64,000 bases of DNA from Streptomyces durmitorensis (GTDB lineage: Bacteria > Actinomycetota > Actinomycetes > Streptomycetales > Streptomycetaceae). The notes below the pieces were generated by a model, which searched no databases, had not been told where the DNA came from, and saw nothing but the letters and a program-made list of their open reading frames with translations. Positions 47,654 through 57,903 of the stretch are shown here, piece after piece. How positions within the stretch are numbered: position 1 is the first letter of the stretch; the number at the start of each line of letters is the position of its first letter. The position numbers and the translations under genes are program-made. The stretch covers positions 5,828,001 to 5,892,000 of the forward strand of contig NZ_CP097289.1 of NCBI RefSeq assembly GCF_023498005.1, written 5' to 3'.

Positions 47654-47755
47654 ATGGTTCCCCACGACGTGAGCGACAAGATGCCGGGCATGCTGCTCGT
47701 TGCGCGTCTGCACGTCGATTTGTGCAGGCTCTCCAGCGCGATCTGTTCGCGCTGA
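47654..47755 (+). CDS. Sulfur-metabolism leader peptide
   Basis: A 33-residue ORF ending RLHVDLCRLSSAIC-SR. The motif RLHVDLCR is that of short leader peptides found before Streptomyces sulfur-assimilation genes. It contains two Cys codons, consistent with cysteine-dependent attenuation. TACGAT, 6 nt, ATG indicates a leaderless mRNA whose first codons are the peptide. It lies 139 bp before cysO. Confidence 0.8.
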   Translation: MVPHDVSDKMPGMLLVARLHVDLCRLSSAICSR

Positions 47756-47894
47756 CAGCCGCCGCCGTACGGCCGTGAGCCGCGGCGCCACCTGCGCGTA
47801 ACGCCTGACGCCTACGCACTCGAACTGACGCACCCGCACGACCGGGCCGCCGCGCGCCCACCCACGTGACTTCTCCCGACAGGAGCCCCCAGCC

Positions 47895-48173
47895 ATGGCC
47901 ATCGAGGTCCGCATCCCGACCATCCTCCGCACCTACACCGACGGCGCCAAGGCCGTCGAGGGCAGCGGGGACACCCTCGCCGAGCTCTTCACCGACCTCG
48001 ACTCGCGGCACGCGGGCATCGCCGAGCGCATCGTGGACGGCGACAAGCTGCGCCGCTTCGTGAACGTGTACCTGAACGACGAGGACGTCCGCTTCCTGGA
48101 CGGCATCACCACCAAGCTCACGGACGGCGACAACGTGACGATCCTCCCGGCCGTGGCCGGCGGCATGGTCTGA
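47895..48173 (+). CDS. cysO: Ubiquitin-like sulfur-carrier protein (CysO/MoaD-ThiS type)
   Basis: This 92-residue beta-grasp protein carries sulfur as a C-terminal thiocarboxylate for cysteine synthesis by CysM. It starts AIEVRIPTILRTYTDG and ends VTILPAVAGGMV. The diglycine is not terminal but followed by Met-Val, so it would need processing before activation; Mec is the candidate protease. AGGAG sits ~9 bp ahead of ATG. cysM starts 6 bp after its stop. Confidence 0.92.
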   Translation: MAIEVRIPTILRTYTDGAKAVEGSGDTLAELFTDLDSRHAGIAERIVDGDKLRRFVNVYLNDEDVRFLDGITTKLTDGDNVTILPAVAGGMV

Positions 48174-49133
<960 letters not shown>

Positions 49134-49153
49134 GCGCCCTGCGGAGCGGGTTC

Positions 49154-49198
49154 ATCACCGGCTCCGCCGCGTTCGTCCTCAAACGCCGGACGGGCTGA
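49154..49198. repeat. Extragenic element, second copy (opposite orientation)
   Basis: ATCACCGGCTCCGCCGCGTT-CGTCCTCAAACGCCGG-ACGGGCTGA. It is the reverse orientation of the 45.67 kb copy. Confidence 0.85.
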
Positions 49199-49275
49199 GA
49201 TTCTTCGGCCTGCCCGGCGTTTTCGCGTCCTGCCCCGCCGCGGAGTCGGGCGACGCCTGGCTCGACGGCACCGCA

Positions 49276-49322
49276 AGTCACCGGTTCCGCCGCGTTCGTC
49301 CTCACACGCCGGACGGGCTGAA
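49276..49322. repeat. Extragenic element, third copy
   Basis: TCACCGGTTCCGCCGCGTTC-GTCCTCACACGCCGG-ACGGGCTGAA, one base (A to C) differing in the CAAACG core from the second copy. Between cysM and the MazF-like gene. Confidence 0.8.
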
Positions 49323-49378
49323 AATCCCATGCCGGGCGGCCGGAGATCCGCCGCCGGACGGGTTGGAGGTCCGTTCCG

Positions 49379-49840
49379 TTACCCCGCCAAGTACCTGACC
49401 TGGTCCCACAGCGCCGGATCCACGATCCCCGCCCGCCTGCGGAACTCCCACACCGGAACGTCCCGCAGCTCGTCCGTCTCCAGGAAGCTGGGCCGCCCCC
49501 GCGCGTCGCCCACGGAACCGGGCGGCAACGGGATCACCCCGGCCCGCTCGTCGTGGTACTTGCTGGTGATCTTCGCGACGACCGCGCTCTCGCCCCGCAC
49601 CGAAAGCACGAGACAGGGCCGGTCCTTCTCGCCGGGACCGTCCTCGTAGGGCACTTTCGCCCACCAGATCTCCGCCGGTTTGGGCGCGGGGAGCCTGCGC
49701 CGAGGCCCGCGCGGACGGCCCGGCGGCCGGGTGGTCCGACCGCGGGGTCCGCGGTCGCCGCGCCCCCGGCCGTCCACCACCGCGGCGACCAACGCGAGCA
49801 CCACCACAGCGGCCAGGGCGAGCCACCACGACGTATCCAT
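49379..49840 (-). CDS. PemK/MazF-like protein with N-terminal membrane anchor
   Basis: A 153-residue protein. One membrane span at about 4-24 (WWLALAAVVVLALVAAVV), a basic Arg/Pro linker, then a PemK/MazF fold: AEIWWAKVPYEDGPGEKDRPCLVLSV, KITSKYHDERAGVIPLP, FLETDELRDVPVW. No antitoxin gene adjoins. A membrane-anchored, partnerless version probably has a different role from a classic mRNA interferase. TACCGT, 7 nt, ATG suggests a leaderless start. Confidence 0.8.
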   Translation of the reverse strand: MDTSWWLALAAVVVLALVAAVVDGRGRGDRGPRGRTTRPPGRPRGPRRRLPAPKPAEIWWAKVPYEDGPGEKDRPCLVLSVRGESAVVAKITSKYHDERAGVIPLPPGSVGDARGRPSFLETDELRDVPVWEFRRRAGIVDPALWDQVRYLAG

Positions 49841-50064
49841 ACCGCAGACGGTACCGGCGCGCACCCCGCCCCGCGCGCCCCCCGAACCGGTGACACCGCA
49901 GGTGAGTTCTCCCACAACGGCCCACGACGGAGGAGCGACCGGACCTTTTGCGCCTTACGCTCGACGGATCGCAGAACTCCTCGAAGAGCCTGACGCAGGC
50001 CTCTTCGCGAGCCCCCGCAAGGCCCCCGCACAACCCCCGTTTCGCCCCCGGAGGTTTCCGCTCC

Positions 50065-50817
50065 ATGAAGCTCACCGTCGTCGGCTGCTCGGGGTCGTTT
50101 CCGTCCGCGGACTCGGCCTGTTCGAGCTACCTCGTCGAGGCCGACGGCTTCCGGCTGCTTCTCGACATGGGCAATGGTGCCCTCGGCGAGCTGCAGCGCC
50201 ATGTCGGTCTCTACGACATCGACGCGATTTTCCTCAGCCATCTCCACGCCGATCACTGCATCGACATGTGCGCCTATTTCGTGGCGCGCTACTACCGGCA
50301 CGACGGCGGCCGCTGCGCCCCCATCCCGGTCTACGGACCCGAGGGCACCGAACAGCGCCTCACGACCGCATACGCCGACACCCCGTCGGCCTCCTCGATG
50401 AGCGAGGTCTTCGACTTCCACACCGTCAAGCCGGCCTCGTTCGACATCGGCCCCTTCTCGGTCCGCACGGAGAAGATGCGCCACCCCGTCGAGGCGTACG
50501 CCATCCGCGTCGAGCACGGGGGCAAGTCCCTCACGTACTCGGGAGACACCGGCGTGAGCGGCGCGCTCGACGAACTGGCCGCCGACACCGACCTGTTCCT
50601 CTGCGAGGCGGCTTTCACCGCCGGCAAGGAGAACATCCCCGACCTGCACCTCAACGGCCGTGAGGCGGGCGAGTCCGCCCGGCGCGCCAAGGCGGCGCGC
50701 CTTGTCCTCACCCACATCCCGCCGTGGACCGACCCCCAGGTGAACCTGGCGGACGCACGGACGGCGTACGAAGGACCGGTCGAACTCGCGGCGCCCGGCC
50801 GGAGCTACGAGATCTGA
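50065..50817 (+). CDS. MBL-fold metallo-hydrolase (RNase Z-like)
   Basis: A 250-residue protein of the metallo-beta-lactamase fold. It starts MKLTVVGCSGSFPSADSACSSYLVE. The metal motif HLHADHCID (SHLHADH), LTYSGDTG and LVLTHIPPW supply further ligands. The order is similar to RNase Z, but the exosite arm is not seen, so RNA processing is not certain. GGAGG lies ~10 bp before ATG. Convergent with the next gene, 12 bp apart. Confidence 0.88.
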   Translation: MKLTVVGCSGSFPSADSACSSYLVEADGFRLLLDMGNGALGELQRHVGLYDIDAIFLSHLHADHCIDMCAYFVARYYRHDGGRCAPIPVYGPEGTEQRLTTAYADTPSASSMSEVFDFHTVKPASFDIGPFSVRTEKMRHPVEAYAIRVEHGGKSLTYSGDTGVSGALDELAADTDLFLCEAAFTAGKENIPDLHLNGREAGESARRAKAARLVLTHIPPWTDPQVNLADARTAYEGPVELAAPGRSYEI

Positions 50818-50829
50818 CGATCCAGCGGT

Positions 50830-51732
50830 CTAGCGCCTGGTCCCGCGGCCGCCGAGCGCCATCCTGTTCCAGGTGTGGCGGCGGCCGCGGATCGCGACCG
50901 AGTAGGCGTACATGACCTCCGGGTCGCACATGCCCGGCAGGTAGGAGTCCCCGAAGTGGTGCGCGTCGACGCCCACTTCCTTCGCGTTCAGGGCCAGCTG
51001 CGGCACGACGTTCGCGTGGCTGCCCTCCTGGCTGGTGCCGATCGCCCCCATCACGACCGCCCCCGCGTCCTGCACCGCGGCCACGGCCTCGGCAGCCAGC
51101 TCCTTGGTGACGCCCGGCAGCGTCCCGGGCAGCGGCATGACGACTCCGTCCGCGCCCGCGTCCACGAGCGAGGTGAGCCGGGCGGCTGTGACCCGCTCCG
51201 GGTGACCCGCGTGGTGCATCTTGCCGCTCCAGAGCGCGACATCGTCACCGAGGCCCTGCCGCAGCTCCTCCGTGACCCGCGCAAGACCCTCGTACGAACC
51301 GCCCGTCCCCGGATTCGCCGTCAGACAGAGCATCGCCGCACCCATGTCGATCAGCCGTCGCGCGTACTCGGGCTTGGCACGGCGGATCTCGGGGACGTCG
51401 CCGGGCTCCAGATTGATGCCGACCGGCCGTCCGATGAAGGCGGCGAGCTCGGCGATGGACGTGAACGTGCCAAGGCCCGGCAGGTCGAGCCGCTCGCCGT
51501 CCCAGGCCCGCTCGATCAGGTTCAGTACGACGATGTCGGCGCCGAAGGCCGCGACGAGCTCGGCGTTGTGCACACCGGGCATGCCGGGCATCGGCACGAG
51601 GGCCGCCCGGTCGGCGAACACCTCGCCGACCATGGTGCGGCCCTCGGCGGCGGCGACCGACGCGGTCAGGGCGCGGCCGCGGAGGGCGGAGAGGTGGTCG
51701 CGGTCGAGGTCGAGGATGCGGGGGGTCGTCAT
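50830..51732 (-). CDS. TIM-barrel-like protein beside GlcNAc PTS genes
   Basis: A 300-residue soluble protein. Regular beta/alpha units: FGADIVVLNLIE, RPVGINLEPGDVPEIRR, GAAMLCLTANPGTGGSYEGL, DAGADGVVMPLPG, DAGAVVMGAIGTSQEGS. This suggests an eight-stranded barrel, possibly phosphate-binding at the GTSQEGS end. Family not named by me with certainty. It is separated from nagE2 by a strong terminator but is consistently next to it in memory of Streptomyces. TACCGT, 7 nt, ATG: leaderless start. Confidence 0.75.
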   Translation of the reverse strand: MTTPRILDLDRDHLSALRGRALTASVAAAEGRTMVGEVFADRAALVPMPGMPGVHNAELVAAFGADIVVLNLIERAWDGERLDLPGLGTFTSIAELAAFIGRPVGINLEPGDVPEIRRAKPEYARRLIDMGAAMLCLTANPGTGGSYEGLARVTEELRQGLGDDVALWSGKMHHAGHPERVTAARLTSLVDAGADGVVMPLPGTLPGVTKELAAEAVAAVQDAGAVVMGAIGTSQEGSHANVVPQLALNAKEVGVDAHHFGDSYLPGMCDPEVMYAYSVAIRGRRHTWNRMALGGRGTRR

Positions 51733-51761
51733 ATCTCCGACGGTATGCGGACGAGACGGAT

Positions 51762-51799
51762 AAAGCCCCGCACCGTTGGTCTCAACGGTGCGGGGCTTT
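51762..51799 (-). terminator. Strong terminator after nagE2
   Basis: AAAGCCCCGCACCGTTG / CAACGGTGCGGGGCTTT, 17-bp perfect stem and 4-nt loop. Confidence 0.9.
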
Positions 51800-51821
51800 G
51801 GTCCTGGAGTGAGGCTGAGTG

Positions 51822-53087
<1,266 letters not shown>

Positions 53088-53170
53088 AACTTCCTCCAGT
53101 GGGCAAGGCGCCGCCAAGGACATGGAAGAGGGGGACGGCGGCGTCTCCGGGGGTCCCGCGGCGAGAGCCG

Positions 53171-53203
53171 CGTGGTCTACACCAATTAGTGGTGTAGACC
53201 TGT
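53171..53203. promoter_or_regulatory. Two DasR-type dre sites upstream of nagE2
   Basis: CGTGGTCTACACCAAT (53171-53186) and AGTGGTGTAGACCTGT (53188-53203) both match the palindromic dre consensus ACTGGTCTAGACCACT with few mismatches, centres 17 bp apart. Confidence 0.82.
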
Positions 53204-53275
53204 TGTAGCACGGTGAAGGTGACGTAAGGAACCCACGAGTTTTGTGGGGTCGGCCATAACGCGAAATGAACGGCA

Positions 53276-53306
53276 AAAGACCCCCGGACCCGAGGTCCGA
53301 GGGCCT
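53276..53306 (-). terminator. Terminator after nagE1
   Basis: On the minus strand GGCCCTCGGACC pairs with GGTCCGGGGGTC (with mismatches), and TTTTG follows the stem. Confidence 0.6.
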
Positions 53307-53353
53307 TCCGTATGCGGCTGTGTGCGGGGGCGCAGACTCAGCCCCTGCTGGAG

Positions 53354-54667
53354 CTATGCCTTGGTCTGCTCCGCGTCCAGTGCTTCCGCTTCCTCTTCCG
53401 GTTCTCGTCCCGGCGTATGCAGGTCGAACTTGCGGATCACGAAGCTGAACAGGACGTAGTACACCGCCGCGAAGACGAGCCCGATCGGGATGATCAGCCA
53501 GGGTTTGGTCGCCAGGCTCCAGTTGATGACGTAGTCGATCAGACCCGCCGAGAAGCTGAAGCCGTCCTTGACCCCCAGGCCCCACGTCACCGCCATCGAG
53601 ACGCCGGTGAGGACCGCGTGGATCGCGTACAGGGCCGGGGCGATGAACAGGAACGAGTACTCGATCGGTTCGGTGATGCCGGTGACGAACGACGTCAGGC
53701 CGACCGACAGCATCAGCCCGCCGACCACCTTGCGGCGCTCGGGGCGGGCCGCGTGCGTGATCGCCAGGGCCGCCGCCGGGAGCGCGAACATCATGATCGG
53801 GAAGAAGCCCGACGTGAACTGACCCGCCGTCGGGTCGCCCGCGAGGAAGCGGTTGATGTCACCGTGGACGATCGTGCCGTCCGGCTTGGTGAAGTCGCCG
53901 AACTGGAACCAGACGAACGTGTTCAGGAACTGGTGCAGGCCGATCGTGAGCAGTGCGCGGTTGGCCACGCCGAAGATTCCGGAGCCCAGCCAGCCGAGGT
54001 CCACGAGCCACTTGGAGAAGCTGGTCAGGGCGTCACCGACGGGCGGCCAGATCCACACGCACAGACCCGCGAAGACCAGGCCGACGAAGGCCATGATGAT
54101 CGGCACGAGGCGGCGGCCGTTGAAGAAGCCGAGCCAGTCGACCAGCTTCACGCGGTGGTAGCGCTGCCAGAACCAGGCGGAGAGCAGGCCCATCACGATG
54201 CCGCCGAAGACCCCTGGGTTCTGGTACGGGGCCTGTGCGACCGTTCCGTCCTCCGCCACGCAGACGCCGCCCCACATCCCCGCGCCGCCGAAGGTGGTGT
54301 CCGTGGGGCAGTCGTCGGGGAAGGCGCGCAGGACCGCGTAGTAGACGAGGAAACCGGCGACCGCCGCGAGGGCGGTGGAGCCGTCCGACTTCTTGGCCAT
54401 GCCGATCGCGACACCGATGCAGAACAGCAGGGGCAGGCCGAGGGTGGAGTCCAGGAGCGAACCGCCCGCCGCAGCGAAGACCTTGGCTACGTTGTCCCAG
54501 CCGAGGCCGTCGGCGCCGAAGACGTCCGGCTGGCCGAGGCGGTTGAGGATACCGGCGGCAGGCAGGACGGCGATGGGGAGCTGGAGGCTGCGGCCCATCT
54601 TCTGCAGGCCCTGGAAGAGACCGCTCCACCACTTCTTCTGCGGCACCGCTGCTGCTTCGGAACTCAT
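53354..54667 (-). CDS. nagE1: PTS EIIC component, N-acetylglucosamine
   Basis: A 437-residue IIC permease, paralogue of nagE2 with the same landmarks (MGRSLQLPIAVLPAAGILNRLGQ; TIGLHQFLNTFVWFQFGD; ITEPIEYSFLF). It carries a slightly longer extracytoplasmic loop (DDCPTDTTFGGAGMWGGVC, two Cys). GGAGGGG stands 8 bp before ATG. Shares the dre-containing promoter region with nagF, which is transcribed in the opposite direction. Confidence 0.93.
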   Translation of the reverse strand: MSSEAAAVPQKKWWSGLFQGLQKMGRSLQLPIAVLPAAGILNRLGQPDVFGADGLGWDNVAKVFAAAGGSLLDSTLGLPLLFCIGVAIGMAKKSDGSTALAAVAGFLVYYAVLRAFPDDCPTDTTFGGAGMWGGVCVAEDGTVAQAPYQNPGVFGGIVMGLLSAWFWQRYHRVKLVDWLGFFNGRRLVPIIMAFVGLVFAGLCVWIWPPVGDALTSFSKWLVDLGWLGSGIFGVANRALLTIGLHQFLNTFVWFQFGDFTKPDGTIVHGDINRFLAGDPTAGQFTSGFFPIMMFALPAAALAITHAARPERRKVVGGLMLSVGLTSFVTGITEPIEYSFLFIAPALYAIHAVLTGVSMAVTWGLGVKDGFSFSAGLIDYVINWSLATKPWLIIPIGLVFAAVYYVLFSFVIRKFDLHTPGREPEEEAEALDAEQTKA

Positions 54668-54710
54668 CGGCGTCCCCTCCGGAACAAGCCAGGTTTGGCG
54701 GTCGTTGAAA

Positions 54711-54726
54711 ACTGGTGTAGACCAGT
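54711..54726. promoter_or_regulatory. DasR-type dre site between nagE1 and nagF
   Basis: ACTGGTGTAGACCAGT differs from the symmetric dre form ACTGGTCTAGACCAGT by one base. Lies 45 bp before nagE1. Confidence 0.9.
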
Positions 54727-54890
54727 TGCGGAACGGGTGCGGTGCCGTCCCCACAGAGATGGCGCCTTGATCGTCATCATTGGGTACGAGTGACGTAACC
54801 GCCCGCGAAGATGCTCCAACCGTGCGTTACCGTGACAAAGCGGACCTACGGTGTGGTGAGGCCGCGTCCTTTAGGAACAGGGAGAACACC

Positions 54891-55124
54891 ATGGCCAGCA
54901 AGGCTGAGAAGATCGTTGCCGGGCTCGGCGGCATCGACAACATCGAAGAGGTCGAGGGCTGCATCACCCGCCTCCGCACCGAGGTTCACGACCCGAGCAA
55001 GGTCGACGACGCCGCGCTGAAGGCCGCAGGCGCCCACGGCGTCGTCAAGATGGGCACCGCGATCCAGGTCGTCATCGGCACCGACGCCGACCCGATCGCC
55101 GCGGACATCGAAGACATGATGTGA
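54891..55124 (+). CDS. nagF: PTS EIIB component, N-acetylglucosamine
   Basis: A 77-residue phosphocarrier. The phospho-Cys is in EEVEGCITRLRTEV (Cys24), followed by the typical VVKMGTAIQVVIG strand. It passes the phosphate from EIIA (Crr) to GlcNAc during NagE transport. GGGAG before ATG. Followed by a strong terminator. Confidence 0.94.
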   Translation: MASKAEKIVAGLGGIDNIEEVEGCITRLRTEVHDPSKVDDAALKAAGAHGVVKMGTAIQVVIGTDADPIAADIEDMM

Positions 55125-55139
55125 GCCGCTGAACGCACC

Positions 55140-55180
55140 GGTGAGGGACCCTGCCCGGCAACGGGGAAGGGTCCCTCACC
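55140..55180 (+). terminator. Terminator after nagF
   Basis: GGTGAGGGACCCT / AGGGTCCCTCACC, 13-bp stem with 15-nt loop. Confidence 0.8.
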
Positions 55181-55216
55181 CATGCGGCGGGGACGGGCCA
55201 CTCACCCAGGTGCCGA

Positions 55217-55222
55217 TAGGCT
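55217..55222 (+). promoter_or_regulatory. Leaderless -10 element of rph
   Basis: TAGGCT, 7 nt before the ATG at 55230. Confidence 0.5.
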
Positions 55223-55229
55223 CAGCCGC

Positions 55230-55979
<750 letters not shown>

Positions 55980-56110
55980 ATTACGCCGTCTGCGCCGCCA
56001 GTTGAACAGGCGGCCGATCAACCACCAGCCACCCCAAGGGCGTTGTTACGAATACGACGGGCGCGCGGACAGGCCGCGCGCCCGGCCGCTCGCCGGGGAG
56101 GGCTTCATCC

Positions 56111-56503
56111 ATGGCCGCGCGTCACCACCGTCTCGTCACCGCCACCGCCATCACCCTGCTCGTCGTCCCAGGAGTGCTCGGCCTCGCCGCCTGCGACCCG
56201 AAGGACGCCGTGGACTGCGTACGCGCGGCCGACGCGGTCTCCGACAGCGCCGACGCGATGCGCAAGGCCGCCCAGGAGGCGGCCCTCTACCCCGACAAGG
56301 CCGACGACTCCTTCGACAACATCGAGTCCGACCTCGACGAGATCCGCGACAAGAACGACGACGAGGACGTGCGCGAGGCCGTCGACAAGATGAAGGAAGC
56401 CGTCGACAACGTCGAGGCAGCGGTCGACGGCGGCGACAAGACACCCGACCTGCGCCCCGTCCTGGACGCGGGCGGCAACGTCACCAAGGCCTGCACCCCG
56501 TAA
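56111..56503 (+). CDS. Small lipoprotein, first of a tandem pair
   Basis: A 130-residue secreted lipoprotein. Signal with lipobox GLAACD at ~residue 28, then a helical mature part rich in Asp/Lys (FDNIESDLDEIRDKNDDEDV REAVDKMKEAVDNVEAAVDG) closed by a Cys near the C-terminus (TKACTP). No family was recognised. Its promoter and gene are repeated in diverged form at 56.6-57.1 kb. Confidence 0.8.
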   Translation: MAARHHRLVTATAITLLVVPGVLGLAACDPKDAVDCVRAADAVSDSADAMRKAAQEAALYPDKADDSFDNIESDLDEIRDKNDDEDVREAVDKMKEAVDNVEAAVDGGDKTPDLRPVLDAGGNVTKACTP

Positions 56504-56679
56504 GGACACCGGCGCACGCGGGCCCGATTCCGGAGGCTCGCCCCGCTCTGCCCCGCTTCTCCTCGACCAAGCCGAGCCACCCGACAAGCAACCATCAGCC
56601 CCCTTGAGGGCGTTCTAACGAGTACGGGCGCGCGGGCCAAGCCGTGTGCCCGTCCGTACCCCTGGGGAGGGACCGAACC

Positions 56680-57075
56680 ATGGCCGCGCGCCACCGCCGT
56701 ATCGCCACCGCAGTAACCGCCGTCCTGCTCGCCGTGCCGGCGGGCATCGGCCTTGTCGGTTGCGACGCCGTCAACAAGGCGCTCGACTGCGTCCAGACCG
56801 CCGACGCCATCGCCGACAGCGTCACCGACCTCCAGCAGGCCGTCGAGAAGGCGGGGGACGACCCCACGCAGGCGGACGAGGCACTCGACAAGATCGACAA
56901 GAACATCGACGAGATCGGCGACAAGACCGACAACACCGACGTGAACAAGGCGGTCGACGACCTCGACAAGGCCGTCGCCAACGTCCGCACGTCCATCGAC
57001 AACGGCGACGCGACCCCCGACCTCAGTGGGATCACGGACGCGGCAGGCGAACTGACGAAGGTCTGCACGCCGTAG
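56680..57075 (+). CDS. Small lipoprotein, second of a tandem pair
   Basis: A 131-residue paralogue of the preceding gene: lipobox GLVGCD, ADAIADSVTDLQQAVEKAGD, DKIDKNIDEIGDKTDNTDV-type heptads, and the same end, LTKVCTP. Both carry matching Cys positions, near the start (DCV) and at the end, so a disulfide is likely. Unknown function, probably cell-envelope. Confidence 0.8.
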   Translation: MAARHRRIATAVTAVLLAVPAGIGLVGCDAVNKALDCVQTADAIADSVTDLQQAVEKAGDDPTQADEALDKIDKNIDEIGDKTDNTDVNKAVDDLDKAVANVRTSIDNGDATPDLSGITDAAGELTKVCTP

Positions 57076-57126
57076 CACCCGGGGCAGGGCCACAGCACCC
57101 GGGGCAAGGACGCAGCACCCGGGGCA
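57074..57126 (+). repeat. Three 20-bp direct repeats before rdgB
   Basis: AGCACCCGGGGCA at 57074, 57094 and 57114, exact period 20. They start within the stop region of the second lipoprotein gene and end ~18 bp before rdgB. Confidence 0.9.
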
Positions 57127-57144
57127 GGCCGGATACTGGTGGGC

Positions 57145-57750
57145 ATGACCCGCCTCATCCTCGCCACCCGCAACAACGGCAAGATCACGGAACTCAAGGC
57201 GATCCTCGCCGACGCAGGCCTCACCCATGACCTCGTCGGCGCGGACGCCTACCCCGAGATCCCCGACGTCAGGGAAACCGGCGTCACCTTCGCAGAGAAC
57301 GCCCTCCTCAAGGCCCACGCCCTCGCCCAGGCCACCGGCCTCCCCGCGGTCGCCGACGACTCCGGCCTCTGCGTGGACGTCCTCGGCGGCGCCCCCGGCA
57401 TCTTCTCCGCCCGCTGGGCAGGCCGCCACGGCGACGACACCGCGAACCTGAACCTCCTCCTGGCCCAACTCGGCGACATCGACGCGGACACCCACCGGGG
57501 CGCCCACTTCGCGTGCGCGGCGGCCTTGGCCCTGCCGGACGGCACGGAACGGGTGGTGGAGGGCCAGCTGAGAGGAGTCCTGCGCCACGCCCCCGCGGGC
57601 GCGGGCGGCTTCGGCTACGACCCGATCCTCCAGCCGGAGGGCGAGACACGCACATGCGCGGAACTCTCAGCCGCCGAGAAGAACGCGATCAGCCACCGGG
57701 GGAAGGCGTTTCGGGCGCTTGTGCCGGTGGTGCGGGAGCTGCTGGGCTGA
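57145..57750 (+). CDS. rdgB: XTP/dITP pyrophosphatase (HAM1/RdgB)
   Basis: A 201-residue nucleotide house-cleaning enzyme that hydrolyses non-canonical purine NTPs. It shows LILATRNNGKITELKAIL (substrate loop), VTFAENALLKAHALAQATGLPAVADDSGLCVD (Asp general base), GRHGDDTANL, and FGYDPIL-x-PEG with ELSAAEKNAISHRGKAF. ATG 57145 (a GTG two codons upstream is possible). Confidence 0.95.
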   Translation: MTRLILATRNNGKITELKAILADAGLTHDLVGADAYPEIPDVRETGVTFAENALLKAHALAQATGLPAVADDSGLCVDVLGGAPGIFSARWAGRHGDDTANLNLLLAQLGDIDADTHRGAHFACAAALALPDGTERVVEGQLRGVLRHAPAGAGGFGYDPILQPEGETRTCAELSAAEKNAISHRGKAFRALVPVVRELLG

Positions 57751-57768
57751 GGGTGCGCGTACGTATGA

Positions 57769-57807
57769 CGAAGGCCCGGCTCGCGGGGTACGCGAGCCGG
57801 GCCTTCG
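57769..57807. terminator. Bidirectional terminator between rdgB and the tRNA-like gene
   Basis: CGAAGGCCCGGCTCGCG / CGCGAGCCGGGCCTTCG, 17-bp perfect stem with 5-nt loop. Confidence 0.9.
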
Positions 57808-57810
57808 GCT

Positions 57811-57887
57811 TGGTGCGCCCGGTCGGATTCGAACCGACAACAGCTGGTTCCTAGGACCAGTCTCTCTGCCAGTTGGAGTACAGGCGC
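57811..57887 (-). tRNA. tRNA-like gene with encoded CCA; anticodon formally UAG, atypical
   Basis: Minus strand. The acceptor GCGCCTG/CGGGCGC (one G-U), T-arm GTCGG-TTCGAAT-CCGAC and 5-nt variable region are normal for a class I tRNA, and CCA is encoded after discriminator A. The anticodon stem CTGGT/ACCAG closes the loop CCTAGGA, so anticodon UAG with C instead of the near-universal U at position 33. Leu(UAG) tRNAs are class II with a long variable arm, which this lacks. The D-arm (CTC/GAG with G18G19) is short. The identity is unsettled. Confidence 0.6.
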
Positions 57888-57903
57888 CGAAGCGCCTCCT
57901 ACT

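Noticed and set aside
49379..49840. Active toxin-antitoxin pair at the MazF-like gene
   Set aside because: No antitoxin-like gene on either side, and the protein is membrane anchored.
57074..57126. Short CRISPR-like repeat
   Set aside because: Only three 13-bp repeats with 7-bp gaps; no spacers.
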